A DNA stretch of 7,816 bases, taken from contig URCT01000114.1 in assembly GCA_900546385.1 (NCBI GenBank), positions 1-7,816 on the forward strand, read 5' to 3'. Under the pieces are notes generated by a model. The model was not told the DNA's origin and made no database searches. It saw only the letters and a program-made list of their open reading frames with translations. Positions 1 through 5,296 of this stretch are shown one piece after another. The translations under genes were made by a program, and so were the position numbers. Numbering within the stretch: the first letter of the stretch is position 1; each line of letters starts with the position of its first letter. Origin of the DNA: an uncultured Eubacteriales bacterium. GTDB taxonomy: Bacteria; Bacillota; Clostridia; Oscillospirales; CAG-382.

Positions 1-5
1 CTTTG

Positions 6-174
6 CAGAAAGTTTGCCCCTGCCGGGACGGCACACTTCGTGTGCTTTTTCCGCCTTACGGCGGTTATTTCCATACTTTTTGTTAGGCACAAAAAGTATG
101 ACAAAAAAGCCTTTTTGAACTTTCCTTTCAGAAAGTTCGTCCCTGCCGGGACGGCACGCTCCGCGTGCTTTTTC
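6..174. repeat. Pair of ~46-nt intergenic repeats with hairpins
   Basis: Two copies of a 46-nt sequence lie at 6-51 and 129-174 (period 123 nt, 41 of 46 positions identical by eye). Each contains a small hairpin TGCCG-GGA-CGGCA (21-33 and 144-156), which overlaps by three bases a second hairpin followed by five T (31-45: GCACAC-TTC-GTGTGC; 154-168: GCACGC-TCC-GCGTGC). The second stem keeps pairing through a compensatory A-T to G-C change (35/41 versus 158/164), which suggests the structure is maintained. The T-run after it makes each copy terminator-like on the plus strand. The copies look like members of a dispersed intergenic repeat family; the wider family cannot be seen from one window. 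Confidence 0.75.
51..138. repeat. Hairpin cluster between the two repeat copies
   Basis: The DNA between the two 46-nt repeats is almost wholly self-complementary. CCGCC-TTAC-GGCGG spans 51-64. A perfect 11-bp stem (CATACTTTTTG / CAAAAAGTATG) with a 7-nt loop spans 72-100. An 8-bp stem GAACTTTC/GAAAGTTC with a 6-nt loop spans 117-138 and runs into the second repeat copy. There is no open reading frame with a ribosome binding site. This looks like a mosaic of small palindromic elements rather than a gene; some stems could act as terminators for a gene left of the window. Confidence 0.6.
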
Positions 175-186
175 GCTGACTGTATA

Positions 187-223
187 GAAAAAATCCGTTA
201 TTTACATTTGTAAATAACGGATT
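187..223 (-). terminator. Rho-independent terminator of rpsT
   Basis: A perfect 14-bp stem (192-205 with 210-223) and a 4-nt loop (ATTT on the plus strand) lie about 32 nt beyond the rpsT stop codon. Read on the minus strand, the stem runs into a T-tract supplied by the A-run at 188-193. Orientation and position fit termination of rpsT transcription. The stem is AT-rich, so strength is uncertain. Confidence 0.85.
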
Positions 224-255
224 CAAAGAATTGCAATCGTAAACTTTAGCCAAAA

Positions 256-519
256 TTACTTCATGGCGTTGAGCTTTACGGTAAACTGGCTCTTCTTTCT
301 TGCTCCTGCATTGACGTGCAGAGCACCCTTTGCAACAGCCTTGTCGATCTTGCTGACCGCGTCTTTGTAACAAGTTTCAGCAACAGCTTTATCGCCTGCT
401 TCGACTGCCTTTTCAAACTTCTTTAACGTCGTCTTGAAGCCGGTCTTAAACATCTGGTTCTGCAGAGTCTTGGACTCAGTTACCTTGACGCGTTTCTTAG
501 CGGACTTGATGTTCGGCAA
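256..519 (-). CDS. rpsT: 30S ribosomal protein S20
   Basis: Encodes an 87-residue, lysine-rich protein that matches ribosomal protein S20, a primary 16S rRNA-binding protein of the small subunit. The N-terminus PNIKSAKKRVK is the family hallmark, followed by helices typical of S20 (residues ~15-45 and ~50-75), and the length is normal for the family. The frame stays open far upstream, but no ATG in it fits. The start chosen is the TTG at 519-517, six bases after a strong GGGGAGGTG ribosome binding site, which places the conserved PNIKSAKKR directly after the initiator. E. coli rpsT is also known to start with UUG, where the weak codon contributes to autogenous control. The gene is a single transcription unit with its own promoter and terminator, divergent from gpr, as in Bacillus subtilis. 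Confidence 0.97.
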   Translation of the reverse strand: MPNIKSAKKRVKVTESKTLQNQMFKTGFKTTLKKFEKAVEAGDKAVAETCYKDAVSKIDKAVAKGALHVNAGARKKSQFTVKLNAMK

Positions 520-534
520 AACATTCACCTCCCC
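517..534 (-). promoter_or_regulatory. rpsT ribosome binding site and UUG start
   Basis: On the minus strand GGGGAGGTG (534-526) is followed by six bases and then TTG (519-517). This site decides the start: the in-frame GTG at the end of the ribosome binding site is too close to be used, and upstream ATGs lack a comparable site and would add a non-homologous leader. Confidence 0.85.
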
Positions 535-575
535 GATTGTCGTGCAGATGCTACACCACATTATTATTCCCTTGT

Positions 576-604
576 ATTCTACCACGACTTTCAAAAAAAA
601 ACAA
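576..604 (-). promoter_or_regulatory. Housekeeping (sigma-A type) promoter of rpsT
   Basis: Read on the minus strand: -35 TTGTTT (604-599), a 17-nt spacer, and -10 TAGAAT (581-576) preceded by TG one base upstream, i.e. an extended -10. The spacer includes a T-run. Transcription would start near 569, giving a leader of about 50 nt before the UUG. The -10 lies in the same short region that must also contain the promoter of the divergent gpr gene. Confidence 0.75.
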
Positions 605-648
605 GACCTAATTATAAATTTTAACAACTTTTTTTGCATTTTTTGTTC

Positions 649-661
649 AGGAGGACCTCCT
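649..661 (+). promoter_or_regulatory. Palindromic ribosome binding site of gpr
   Basis: The ribosome binding site AGGAGG (649-654) is the left half of a perfect palindrome AGGAGGACCTCCT that ends at the base before the ATG. Spacing from AGGAGG to ATG is 7 nt, so it is a canonical site and fixes the start at 662. In RNA the two halves could pair as a 5-bp stem with a 3-nt GAC loop and hide the site. Confidence 0.7.
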
Positions 662-1630
662 ATGCGTGATTTTGACGTCTCCAAATCCCTGCGAACCGAT
701 CTTGCCCAAGAAACACTCGAACAATTGCATGAACAAAACGGCCGGAAAATTCCCGGCTTGATTTCGCAAAACAGCCGCCAAAACGGCTTCAATATCCATA
801 CGCTCCGCGTGTCCGATCAAACCGGCGAAGCCGCTTCCGGCAAAAAAATCGGCACCTATCTGACACTCGATGTCGGCAAAATCTGGCTCTCCGAAAAAGA
901 ACGCTTCCGCGCCGCCGCCGAAACGCTTGCCGCCTGCCTTCGTTCCCTGTTTCCGAAAAACCTGTCCGCTGACGCGCCGTGTATGCTTGCCGCACTCGGC
1001 AACCGCGCCATCATCGCCGATGCCGTCGGCCCCATGACGGCCGATCATTTCATCGTGACACGCCATATCAAAGCCGCCGATAAAGCCATGTTCGACTCGT
1101 TCGGGCTTCGTGAAACACTGTGCGTCGTTCCGGGCGTGTCGGGAAACACAGGCATGGAGGCCGCCGAAATTGCCGCCGGTGTTTCTTCGCTTGCCAAACC
1201 CGGCTTTATCGTGGCAGTGGATGCGTTAGCCTCCCGGCGGCTTTCGCGCTTGGCCACCACCGTGCAGATCTGCGATACAGGCATTTCGCCCGGCTCGGGC
1301 ATTTACAATACGCGCAAAGCCTTTGACAAAGAAACCTTCGGCGTGCCGGTCATTGCCATCGGTGTGCCGACCGTCGTGGAGGTGACGACGCTTGCCATCG
1401 ATGTGATCCAAACAGCCTTTCAAAGCATGGAGCAAGCCAAAAAGCCGGATGAACAAACCGTCGGCGGCATCATCGATAAAATTGCCGCTCACCACGGCGA
1501 AAGCTTTTTTGTCACGCCCAAAGAGACCGATCATATCTTGAAGGATACGGCAAAGCTCATCGGCTATGGCTTGAATTTGGCTTTGCACGACGCGCTGTCG
1601 TTTGACGATATCGACGAGTTTTTATCCTAA
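662..1630 (+). CDS. gpr: Spore germination protease GPR
   Basis: A 322-residue homologue of GPR, the aspartic-like endopeptidase (family A25) that is made as a zymogen in the forespore and, on germination, cleaves the small acid-soluble proteins (SASP) coating spore DNA. The N-terminal RTDLA (residues 11-15) resembles the SASP cleavage site and the zymogen self-cleavage site of Bacillus GPR. Conserved blocks are LGNRAIIADAVGP (112-124), PGVSGNTGMEAAE (157-169), VAVDALASR (184-192) and ICDTGISPGSG (203-213). The two aspartates taken as catalytic in Bacillus correspond to D120 and D187. Bacillus GPR is about 370 residues; shorter versions near this length are usual in Clostridia. The start follows AGGAGG at 649-654; an in-frame extension up to 434 is rejected because it has no ribosome binding site and overlaps rpsT. 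No forespore (sigma F/G) promoter could be called with confidence. The usual downstream partner spoIIP is absent. Confidence 0.97.
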   Translation: MRDFDVSKSLRTDLAQETLEQLHEQNGRKIPGLISQNSRQNGFNIHTLRVSDQTGEAASGKKIGTYLTLDVGKIWLSEKERFRAAAETLAACLRSLFPKNLSADAPCMLAALGNRAIIADAVGPMTADHFIVTRHIKAADKAMFDSFGLRETLCVVPGVSGNTGMEAAEIAAGVSSLAKPGFIVAVDALASRRLSRLATTVQICDTGISPGSGIYNTRKAFDKETFGVPVIAIGVPTVVEVTTLAIDVIQTAFQSMEQAKKPDEQTVGGIIDKIAAHHGESFFVTPKETDHILKDTAKLIGYGLNLALHDALSFDDIDEFLS

Positions 1631-1670
1631 ACCGCAATTTGTGAATAAACCGTAACTTTCGGAAAAGTCC

Positions 1671-1699
1671 TTGACAATTTTGCTCTAATGTGTTAGAGT
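1671..1699 (+). promoter_or_regulatory. Promoter of the blaI-blaR1-like operon
   Basis: A consensus -35 TTGACA (1671-1676), a 17-nt spacer and -10 TAGAGT (1694-1699) preceded by TGT, an extended -10. Transcription would start near 1706. The right arm of the first palindromic operator covers most of the -10, so repressor binding should block RNA polymerase directly. Confidence 0.85.
1683..1698. promoter_or_regulatory. Operator 1 for the BlaI-like repressor
   Basis: CTCTAATGTGTTAGAG, an inverted repeat with 6-bp arms around a 4-nt centre, overlaps the promoter spacer and -10. It differs from operator 2 at only three central bases. Assignment to the adjacent repressor is inference from position and from the autoregulation usual in BlaI/MecI systems. 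Confidence 0.8.
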
Positions 1700-1707
1700 G
1701 TAAATGA

Positions 1708-1725
1708 ACTCTAATACATTAGAGT
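1708..1725. promoter_or_regulatory. Operator 2 for the BlaI-like repressor
   Basis: ACTCTAATACATTAGAGT, an 18-bp palindrome with 8-bp arms around a 2-nt centre, begins just after the expected transcription start. Its centre is 26 bp from that of operator 1, about two and a half helical turns. It would act as a roadblock or cooperative site. Confidence 0.8.
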
Positions 1726-1749
1726 GATTGCACTGAAAGGAGCTTTTCT

Positions 1750-2133
1750 ATGCCGAAAATATTCGAAAGCGAATATCGCTTCTGCCTTGTCTTGTGGAAG
1801 CATGAACCGATTAAAAGCCGTGAGTTGGTTTCGCTCTGCAAAGACAAGCTCGGCTGGAAGCCAACGACCACCTATACCGTTATCAAACGCCTTGCCGAGC
1901 GCGGTGTGCTCAAAAACGAAAACACCGTTGTGACCTCCCTTGTCTCAAAAGACGAAATTCAAGCCGAAGAAGTGGATGAATTTGTCGGCAAAAAATTCGG
2001 CGGTTCACTGCCGGCCTTTGTGGCGGCCTTTACCAAGCACCGACCTCTGTCCGAAAAGGACATCGACGAAATGCAGAAAATGATCGACTCGTACCGCGCG
2101 GCAAACGTACCGGAAACGGAGGAAAAGTCATGA
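1750..2133 (+). CDS. BlaI/MecI/CopY-family transcriptional repressor
   Basis: A 127-residue winged-helix repressor of the BlaI/MecI family. Residues ~5-65 form the DNA-binding domain, with the typical recognition-helix block GWKPTTTYTVIKRLAERGVL (35-54); residues ~66-120 match the helical dimerisation part, with SKDEIQAEEVDEFV and the GGSLPAFVAAF segment. In BlaI/MecI the partner protease signal leads to cleavage in the region around the latter block. The ATG lies 7 nt after AAAGGAG. The stop overlaps the start of the metallopeptidase gene by 4 nt (ATGA), a sign of translational coupling. The two palindromes in its promoter suggest autorepression. No beta-lactamase or PBP gene is visible nearby, so the name BlaI describes the family, not the drug specificity. 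Confidence 0.93.
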   Translation: MPKIFESEYRFCLVLWKHEPIKSRELVSLCKDKLGWKPTTTYTVIKRLAERGVLKNENTVVTSLVSKDEIQAEEVDEFVGKKFGGSLPAFVAAFTKHRPLSEKDIDEMQKMIDSYRAANVPETEEKS

Positions 2134-3866
2134 CGAACCTATTTTTGACGCTGTTCAATAAAAGCCTTTCGGCCTGCCTTTTGATTCTTGCCGTGATGCT
2201 TGTCCGGCTTGCTTTCAGAAAAGCACCCAAAGCACTGTTTCCGATTCTGTGGGCGTTTGTCGGCCTGCGCCTTGCCTTGCCGTTTCTGCCGGAAAGCTGG
2301 CTCAGCGTGATTCCGTCGCCCGAAACGCTTTCGTATGAGACCGTACGCTACGCCGCTCATCCGACAGTACAGACCGGCATTTATGCCGTCAATTCCGCCG
2401 TCAACCCGACGCTCGGCAAGGTTTTTGAAACGCCGGCCGGCGGCAGTGTCTCGCCGCTCTATATTCTTACTTCGGTTATGGGTGCGATTTGGGTCATCGG
2501 CGTTATCGGGATGCTTTTTTACGCATTTTTCTGCTATTTTCACTTAAAAAACCGGCTGAAAACGGCGGTTCTCTTTCGGGATAACCTCTACCAGAGCGAA
2601 GCCGTGACTTCACCCTTTGTTCTCGGCTTTATAAGACCGCGCATTTATCTGCCGTTTACGCTTGCCGAAACGGATTTGGATGCCGTCGTTGCCCATGAAA
2701 AGGCGCATATCGCGCGCGGCGATGTCCTTTGGAAGCTGCTCGGCTACCTGTTTTTGTGCGTTTATTGGTTTAATCCGCTTGTATGGCTTGCCTATATTCT
2801 TTTTTGCCGTGATATCGAATTTGCCTGCGATGAGCGCGTTATCGGGCAGTTAGCGGCAGAAGAGCGCGCCGCCTATTCCGAAGCGCTGTTAGCGGCAAGT
2901 ATGCCAAAAGCGAGAATTGCCGCGTGTCCGCTTGCCTTTGGTGAGGGAAATGTCAAGGAGCGCATTAAGCGCGTTTTAAGCTACAAAAAACCGGCGTTTT
3001 GGGTAATTCTTATCGCGGTTCTTGCGTGCGCGGCGCTTGCCGTGTGCTTTTTGACCGACCCGGTCGGCTTTACGGTAAAAAATCCGGCTGTCGGCGAATA
3101 TATCCCGGGCGCCGAGGGCATGCAAGGCAATGTGGATGCCGATTATTTCACATCGGTAAGCCCGGATTTTGCAATCGGAGCAGGTGCAGACGGAAAAGCG
3201 GTCTTTAAGAACCCTAAAGCGGCGTTTGAGACGTTTCGTTCGTTGTATGAAAACGAGCTTGCGGCGTTGCGGAAAGAGTTCGGCTTGCCGGCGTTTTCGC
3301 AGAAAACCTATGCTTCCTACAAAATATACGGCTGGCAGTATACCGGAAGCGACGGCAAGCGTTTTCGGTTTATATCAAGCTTTTTGGACATTTACGAAAA
3401 CAGCTTCACAAGACCGCGTCGGGACGGTTCGCTCTCTTCGCCAACGGTGGACGATTCGGCACTGATTGACGGAATTTCCGTGGGCGACGTTTTCGTAACC
3501 GATAAATGCCTGTATATGTCGCCGCTGTCCTCCACGTGGGCGGGAAAAAACGACGGTTTCCGCTATCTTGTGGGTGCAGATACGTTTACGTTAGAACGGC
3601 AGGATAGCTCTTTGGGCGTCGAACCGACAGAATTATCCGTCAGCTGGAAATGGGAAAACCTCCCGTGGACACGGGAGGAATTGGCATCACAGAAGACTGT
3701 CTGGGATATCGGCGCGACAGGCTTATTAGACTATACCGACCTGCGCTATCAGAGGTTAGACGATGATCTGTGCCTGCTGTATGCCGACGGAGACGTGCTT
3801 CTCATGCGTTACAGCACAGAAAAGGTCTTTCTCGTGTGGAGCATTTACCGCCTGGAAAAGCAGTGA
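2130..3866 (+). CDS. BlaR1-like M56 membrane metallopeptidase sensor
   Basis: A 578-residue membrane protein of peptidase family M56 (BlaR1/MecR1). Hydrophobic segments at ~10-27, 36-53, 109-137 and 200-226 surround the zinc protease site HEKAH (189-193) and the downstream DIEFACDE (228-235), which supplies the further acidic ligand in this family. The pre-motif block SPFVLGFIRPRIYLP (161-175) is also characteristic. A last membrane span (288-308) is followed by ~270 residues expected to be outside the cell. That domain does not resemble the penicillin-binding sensor of BlaR1: there is no ordered STxK, SxN and KTG series, so the signal is probably something else. The domain was not recognised; it is rich in aromatic residues and short beta-like stretches. 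Encoded with the repressor by 4-nt overlap; family knowledge predicts that signal binding activates the protease and relieves repression. Output genes beyond the pair are unknown. Confidence 0.9.
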   Translation: MTNLFLTLFNKSLSACLLILAVMLVRLAFRKAPKALFPILWAFVGLRLALPFLPESWLSVIPSPETLSYETVRYAAHPTVQTGIYAVNSAVNPTLGKVFETPAGGSVSPLYILTSVMGAIWVIGVIGMLFYAFFCYFHLKNRLKTAVLFRDNLYQSEAVTSPFVLGFIRPRIYLPFTLAETDLDAVVAHEKAHIARGDVLWKLLGYLFLCVYWFNPLVWLAYILFCRDIEFACDERVIGQLAAEERAAYSEALLAASMPKARIAACPLAFGEGNVKERIKRVLSYKKPAFWVILIAVLACAALAVCFLTDPVGFTVKNPAVGEYIPGAEGMQGNVDADYFTSVSPDFAIGAGADGKAVFKNPKAAFETFRSLYENELAALRKEFGLPAFSQKTYASYKIYGWQYTGSDGKRFRFISSFLDIYENSFTRPRRDGSLSSPTVDDSALIDGISVGDVFVTDKCLYMSPLSSTWAGKNDGFRYLVGADTFTLERQDSSLGVEPTELSVSWKWENLPWTREELASQKTVWDIGATGLLDYTDLRYQRLDDDLCLLYADGDVLLMRYSTEKVFLVWSIYRLEKQ

Positions 3867-3884
3867 CAGTAATACAATAACAGC

Positions 3885-3918
3885 CGAAAAGCCCTCCGTT
3901 TTTGCGGAGGGCTTTTCG
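3885..3918. terminator. Terminator after the blaI-blaR1-like operon
   Basis: A perfect 14-bp stem (CGAAAAGCCCTCCG 3885-3898 with its complement 3905-3918) and a 6-nt loop, 18 nt after the stop of the metallopeptidase gene. The GC-rich core is followed by TTTT on the plus strand, within the lower stem. The symmetric A/T flanks could work in both directions, but only the plus-strand gene ends here. Confidence 0.9.
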
Positions 3919-4007
3919 ATTGTACGTATGCGGCGGCACGTCCTTTCGAACCTTTTTGAAGAAGCTGCATACCATGATAATAAAACACCGTGAAAGGACT
4001 GCATTTT

Positions 4008-5123
4008 ATGAAAGATACCGCGTATTATGAGGAAATCAACCGCTTAGCCGGTACCGAAAAGCACTATTTTGCCGCCGCTAACACCAGTGCCGGGTTTGTT
4101 AGCTTTTTCGATGCCTTGTTTGACCCGAAGCAGTTGAAAAAAATCTATATTCTCAAAGGCGGTCCGGGTGTCGGAAAAAGCACGCTCATGAAAAACGCCG
4201 CGCTTGCCGCACAGAAAAACGGTTTTCATCCGATTTTTTACCATTGCTCGAGCGACCCGAAATCGCTTGACGGGCTGTTGATTCCCGAAACCGGCAAAGC
4301 CGTTCTCGACGGAACCGCGCCACATACGGTCGATCCGCGCTATGCCGGTGCCAAGGAGGAGATCGTGCCGCTCGGCGAGGCCTGGAACATTCCGCTTTTG
4401 GAAAAAGAAGCGGCACATATCTGTGAGATAAGCGACGCCAAAAGCGGGCATTACCGCGCGGCGTACCGCTTGCTTGCCGCCGCAAAAAATGCCGAAGAGG
4501 AAATGCGCGACATCGGCGTGCGCTGTTTGGACAGAGCCAAAATGCGTGCCGCCGCGGCTCGTTTGTGTGCCAAGCATCTCAAAAAAGGTGGTACGGGCTT
4601 ATTGACACCGGCTGTGGCCGATGCGGTCAGCTGTGATGGCGTCATCCGCTTTTTCACGCCCGAAAAAACGGCCAAACATCTGTATTTCGTCAAAGACAGC
4701 CATGCGCTTAGCGGCACGTTCTTCTCGGTGTTATGCGACCTTGCGCTTCGCTCCGGCGCAAAGGTCACAGCCGGCGTGCGCGTGCCGAATGCGTCGGAAT
4801 ATGCCTTTCTTTTCTTGGAAGAGCCGTCGGTGTGTATCAGCCTGTATGACGACGCCTACTGCGCCGCCTTGGATCGGGCGGAAAGACCGTATAAGATCAT
4901 CAACCTCGGCCGCTTTTTTGATACCAAACGCTTTGCGCCAAGCCGCGCCAAATACCGGTTTGCCGAAAAATGCCGCGACGCTTTAATGAACGCGGCCACC
5001 GAGGAGCTTGCCGAAGCCGGTGCACTGCACGCGTCCTTGGAAAAAATCTACGGCAAGGCCACCGATTACCGCGTGGTTTCGGAAATGTCCGACAAGGTCA
5101 TCCGCGCACTGCTTAGCAAATAA
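4008..5123 (+). CDS. P-loop ATPase of uncharacterised family, degenerate second half
   Basis: A 371-residue soluble protein with a perfect Walker A motif GGPGVGKST (51-59) after a strand KKIYILK. The context HYFAAANTSAGFVSFFD (19-35) and YHCSSDPKSLDGLLIPE (78-94) followed by DGTAPH (101-106) resembles a family I recall as PRK06851, annotated in Firmicutes only as ATPase or hypothetical protein, in which two similar ATPase halves follow each other. Residues ~215-253 (AKHLYFVKDSHALSGTFFSV...) align in pattern with a second such start, but the GxxxxGKS/T core is lost, so only the first half should bind nucleotide in this way. No signal peptide or membrane span. The start ATG is 9 nt after AAAGGA (3993-3998); an in-frame GTG at 3990 lacks a site. 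It has its own unit between two terminators; GATAAT at 3976-3981 is a possible -10 without a convincing -35. Function and substrate are unknown. Confidence 0.85.
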   Translation: MKDTAYYEEINRLAGTEKHYFAAANTSAGFVSFFDALFDPKQLKKIYILKGGPGVGKSTLMKNAALAAQKNGFHPIFYHCSSDPKSLDGLLIPETGKAVLDGTAPHTVDPRYAGAKEEIVPLGEAWNIPLLEKEAAHICEISDAKSGHYRAAYRLLAAAKNAEEEMRDIGVRCLDRAKMRAAAARLCAKHLKKGGTGLLTPAVADAVSCDGVIRFFTPEKTAKHLYFVKDSHALSGTFFSVLCDLALRSGAKVTAGVRVPNASEYAFLFLEEPSVCISLYDDAYCAALDRAERPYKIINLGRFFDTKRFAPSRAKYRFAEKCRDALMNAATEELAEAGALHASLEKIYGKATDYRVVSEMSDKVIRALLSK

Positions 5124-5168
5124 AAAACGCAAGGTCCTCCACGGGAAAACTCCTGCGGAGGACTTTGC
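5122..5168 (-). terminator. Terminator of the secreted-protein gene, at the convergent junction
   Basis: A 12-bp stem with one G-U pair (5129-5140 with 5157-5168), extendable inside by CGGGA/TCCTG (5142-5146, 5151-5155). Read on the minus strand it is followed by six T (5127-5122), the classic layout. On the plus strand the sequence after the stem is AAAAAGG, so it should be a poor terminator for the ATPase gene, whose TAA stop (5121-5123) overlaps the T-tract. The distance from the stop of the secreted-protein gene is about 95 nt. Confidence 0.8.
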
Positions 5169-5179
5169 AAAAAGGAGAG

Positions 5180-5296
5180 ATGTGCACAGCGTTTGTGCTG
5201 TGTGGATCCGGAAAAGGAGAAATCCGGATGTTTATGGACTCGGGAACAGGCGAGAATTTTGCTTATTTGCAAATATCCACAATGTGTTCCACGTAG
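5180..5296 (+). CDS. Possible 38-residue small protein in the convergent gap
   Basis: An ATG at 5180 preceded by AAAAAGGAGAG opens a 38-codon frame (MCTAFVLCGSGKGEIRMFM... ending at TAG). Inside the frame a second site AAAAGGAGA (5212-5220) stands 7-8 nt before an in-frame ATG at 5228, giving a 22-residue alternative. Spacing for the first start is short (about 4 nt). The 3' end overlaps the end of the minus-strand secreted-protein gene by 34 nt. No family was recognised. Both ribosome-binding-like boxes lie next to or within hairpins. This could equally be non-coding 3' UTR with chance purine runs; it is listed because two good-looking sites serve the same frame. Confidence 0.2.
   Translation: MCTAFVLCGSGKGEIRMFMDSGTGENFAYLQISTMCST
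5185..5229. other. Two extra hairpins in the convergent intergenic region
   Basis: CACAGC/GCTGTG (5185-5190 with 5197-5202, 6-nt loop) and ATCCGG/CCGGAT (5206-5211 with 5224-5229, 12-nt loop) lie between the end of the minus-strand gene and its terminator. The loop of the second contains AAAAGGAGA. They would be part of the 3' UTR of the secreted-protein mRNA, or of the 5' part of a small plus-strand transcript if one exists. Confidence 0.4.

Noticed and set aside
541..660. Forespore (sigma F/G) promoter for gpr, e.g. TATTCTA at 575-581
   Set aside because: The -10-like string is simply the complement of the rpsT -10 and no matching -35 lies at the right distance; no call could be defended.
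434..661. Longer in-frame start for gpr giving a 398-residue protein
   Set aside because: The extension has no ribosome binding site, overlaps rpsT and its promoter on the other strand, and does not resemble GPR; the ATG at 662 follows AGGAGG and the GPR-like sequence begins there.
520..792. Upstream in-frame start giving a 178-residue S20
   Set aside because: It would run through the gpr start and the rpsT promoter; S20 is about 87 residues and its conserved N-terminus begins right after the TTG at 519.
3348..3827. Beta-lactam-binding serine motifs in the BlaR1-like sensor (SDGK at residues 407-410, STEK at 562-565)
   Set aside because: SDGK lies in a turn-like glycine segment and STEK is 14 residues from the C-terminus, with no KTG or SxN after it; a penicillin-binding domain needs the serine motif early and the others downstream.
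3990..4007. GTG start for the ATPase six codons upstream
   Set aside because: The AAAGGA box lies inside that extension and is well spaced for the ATG at 4008; no site precedes the GTG.
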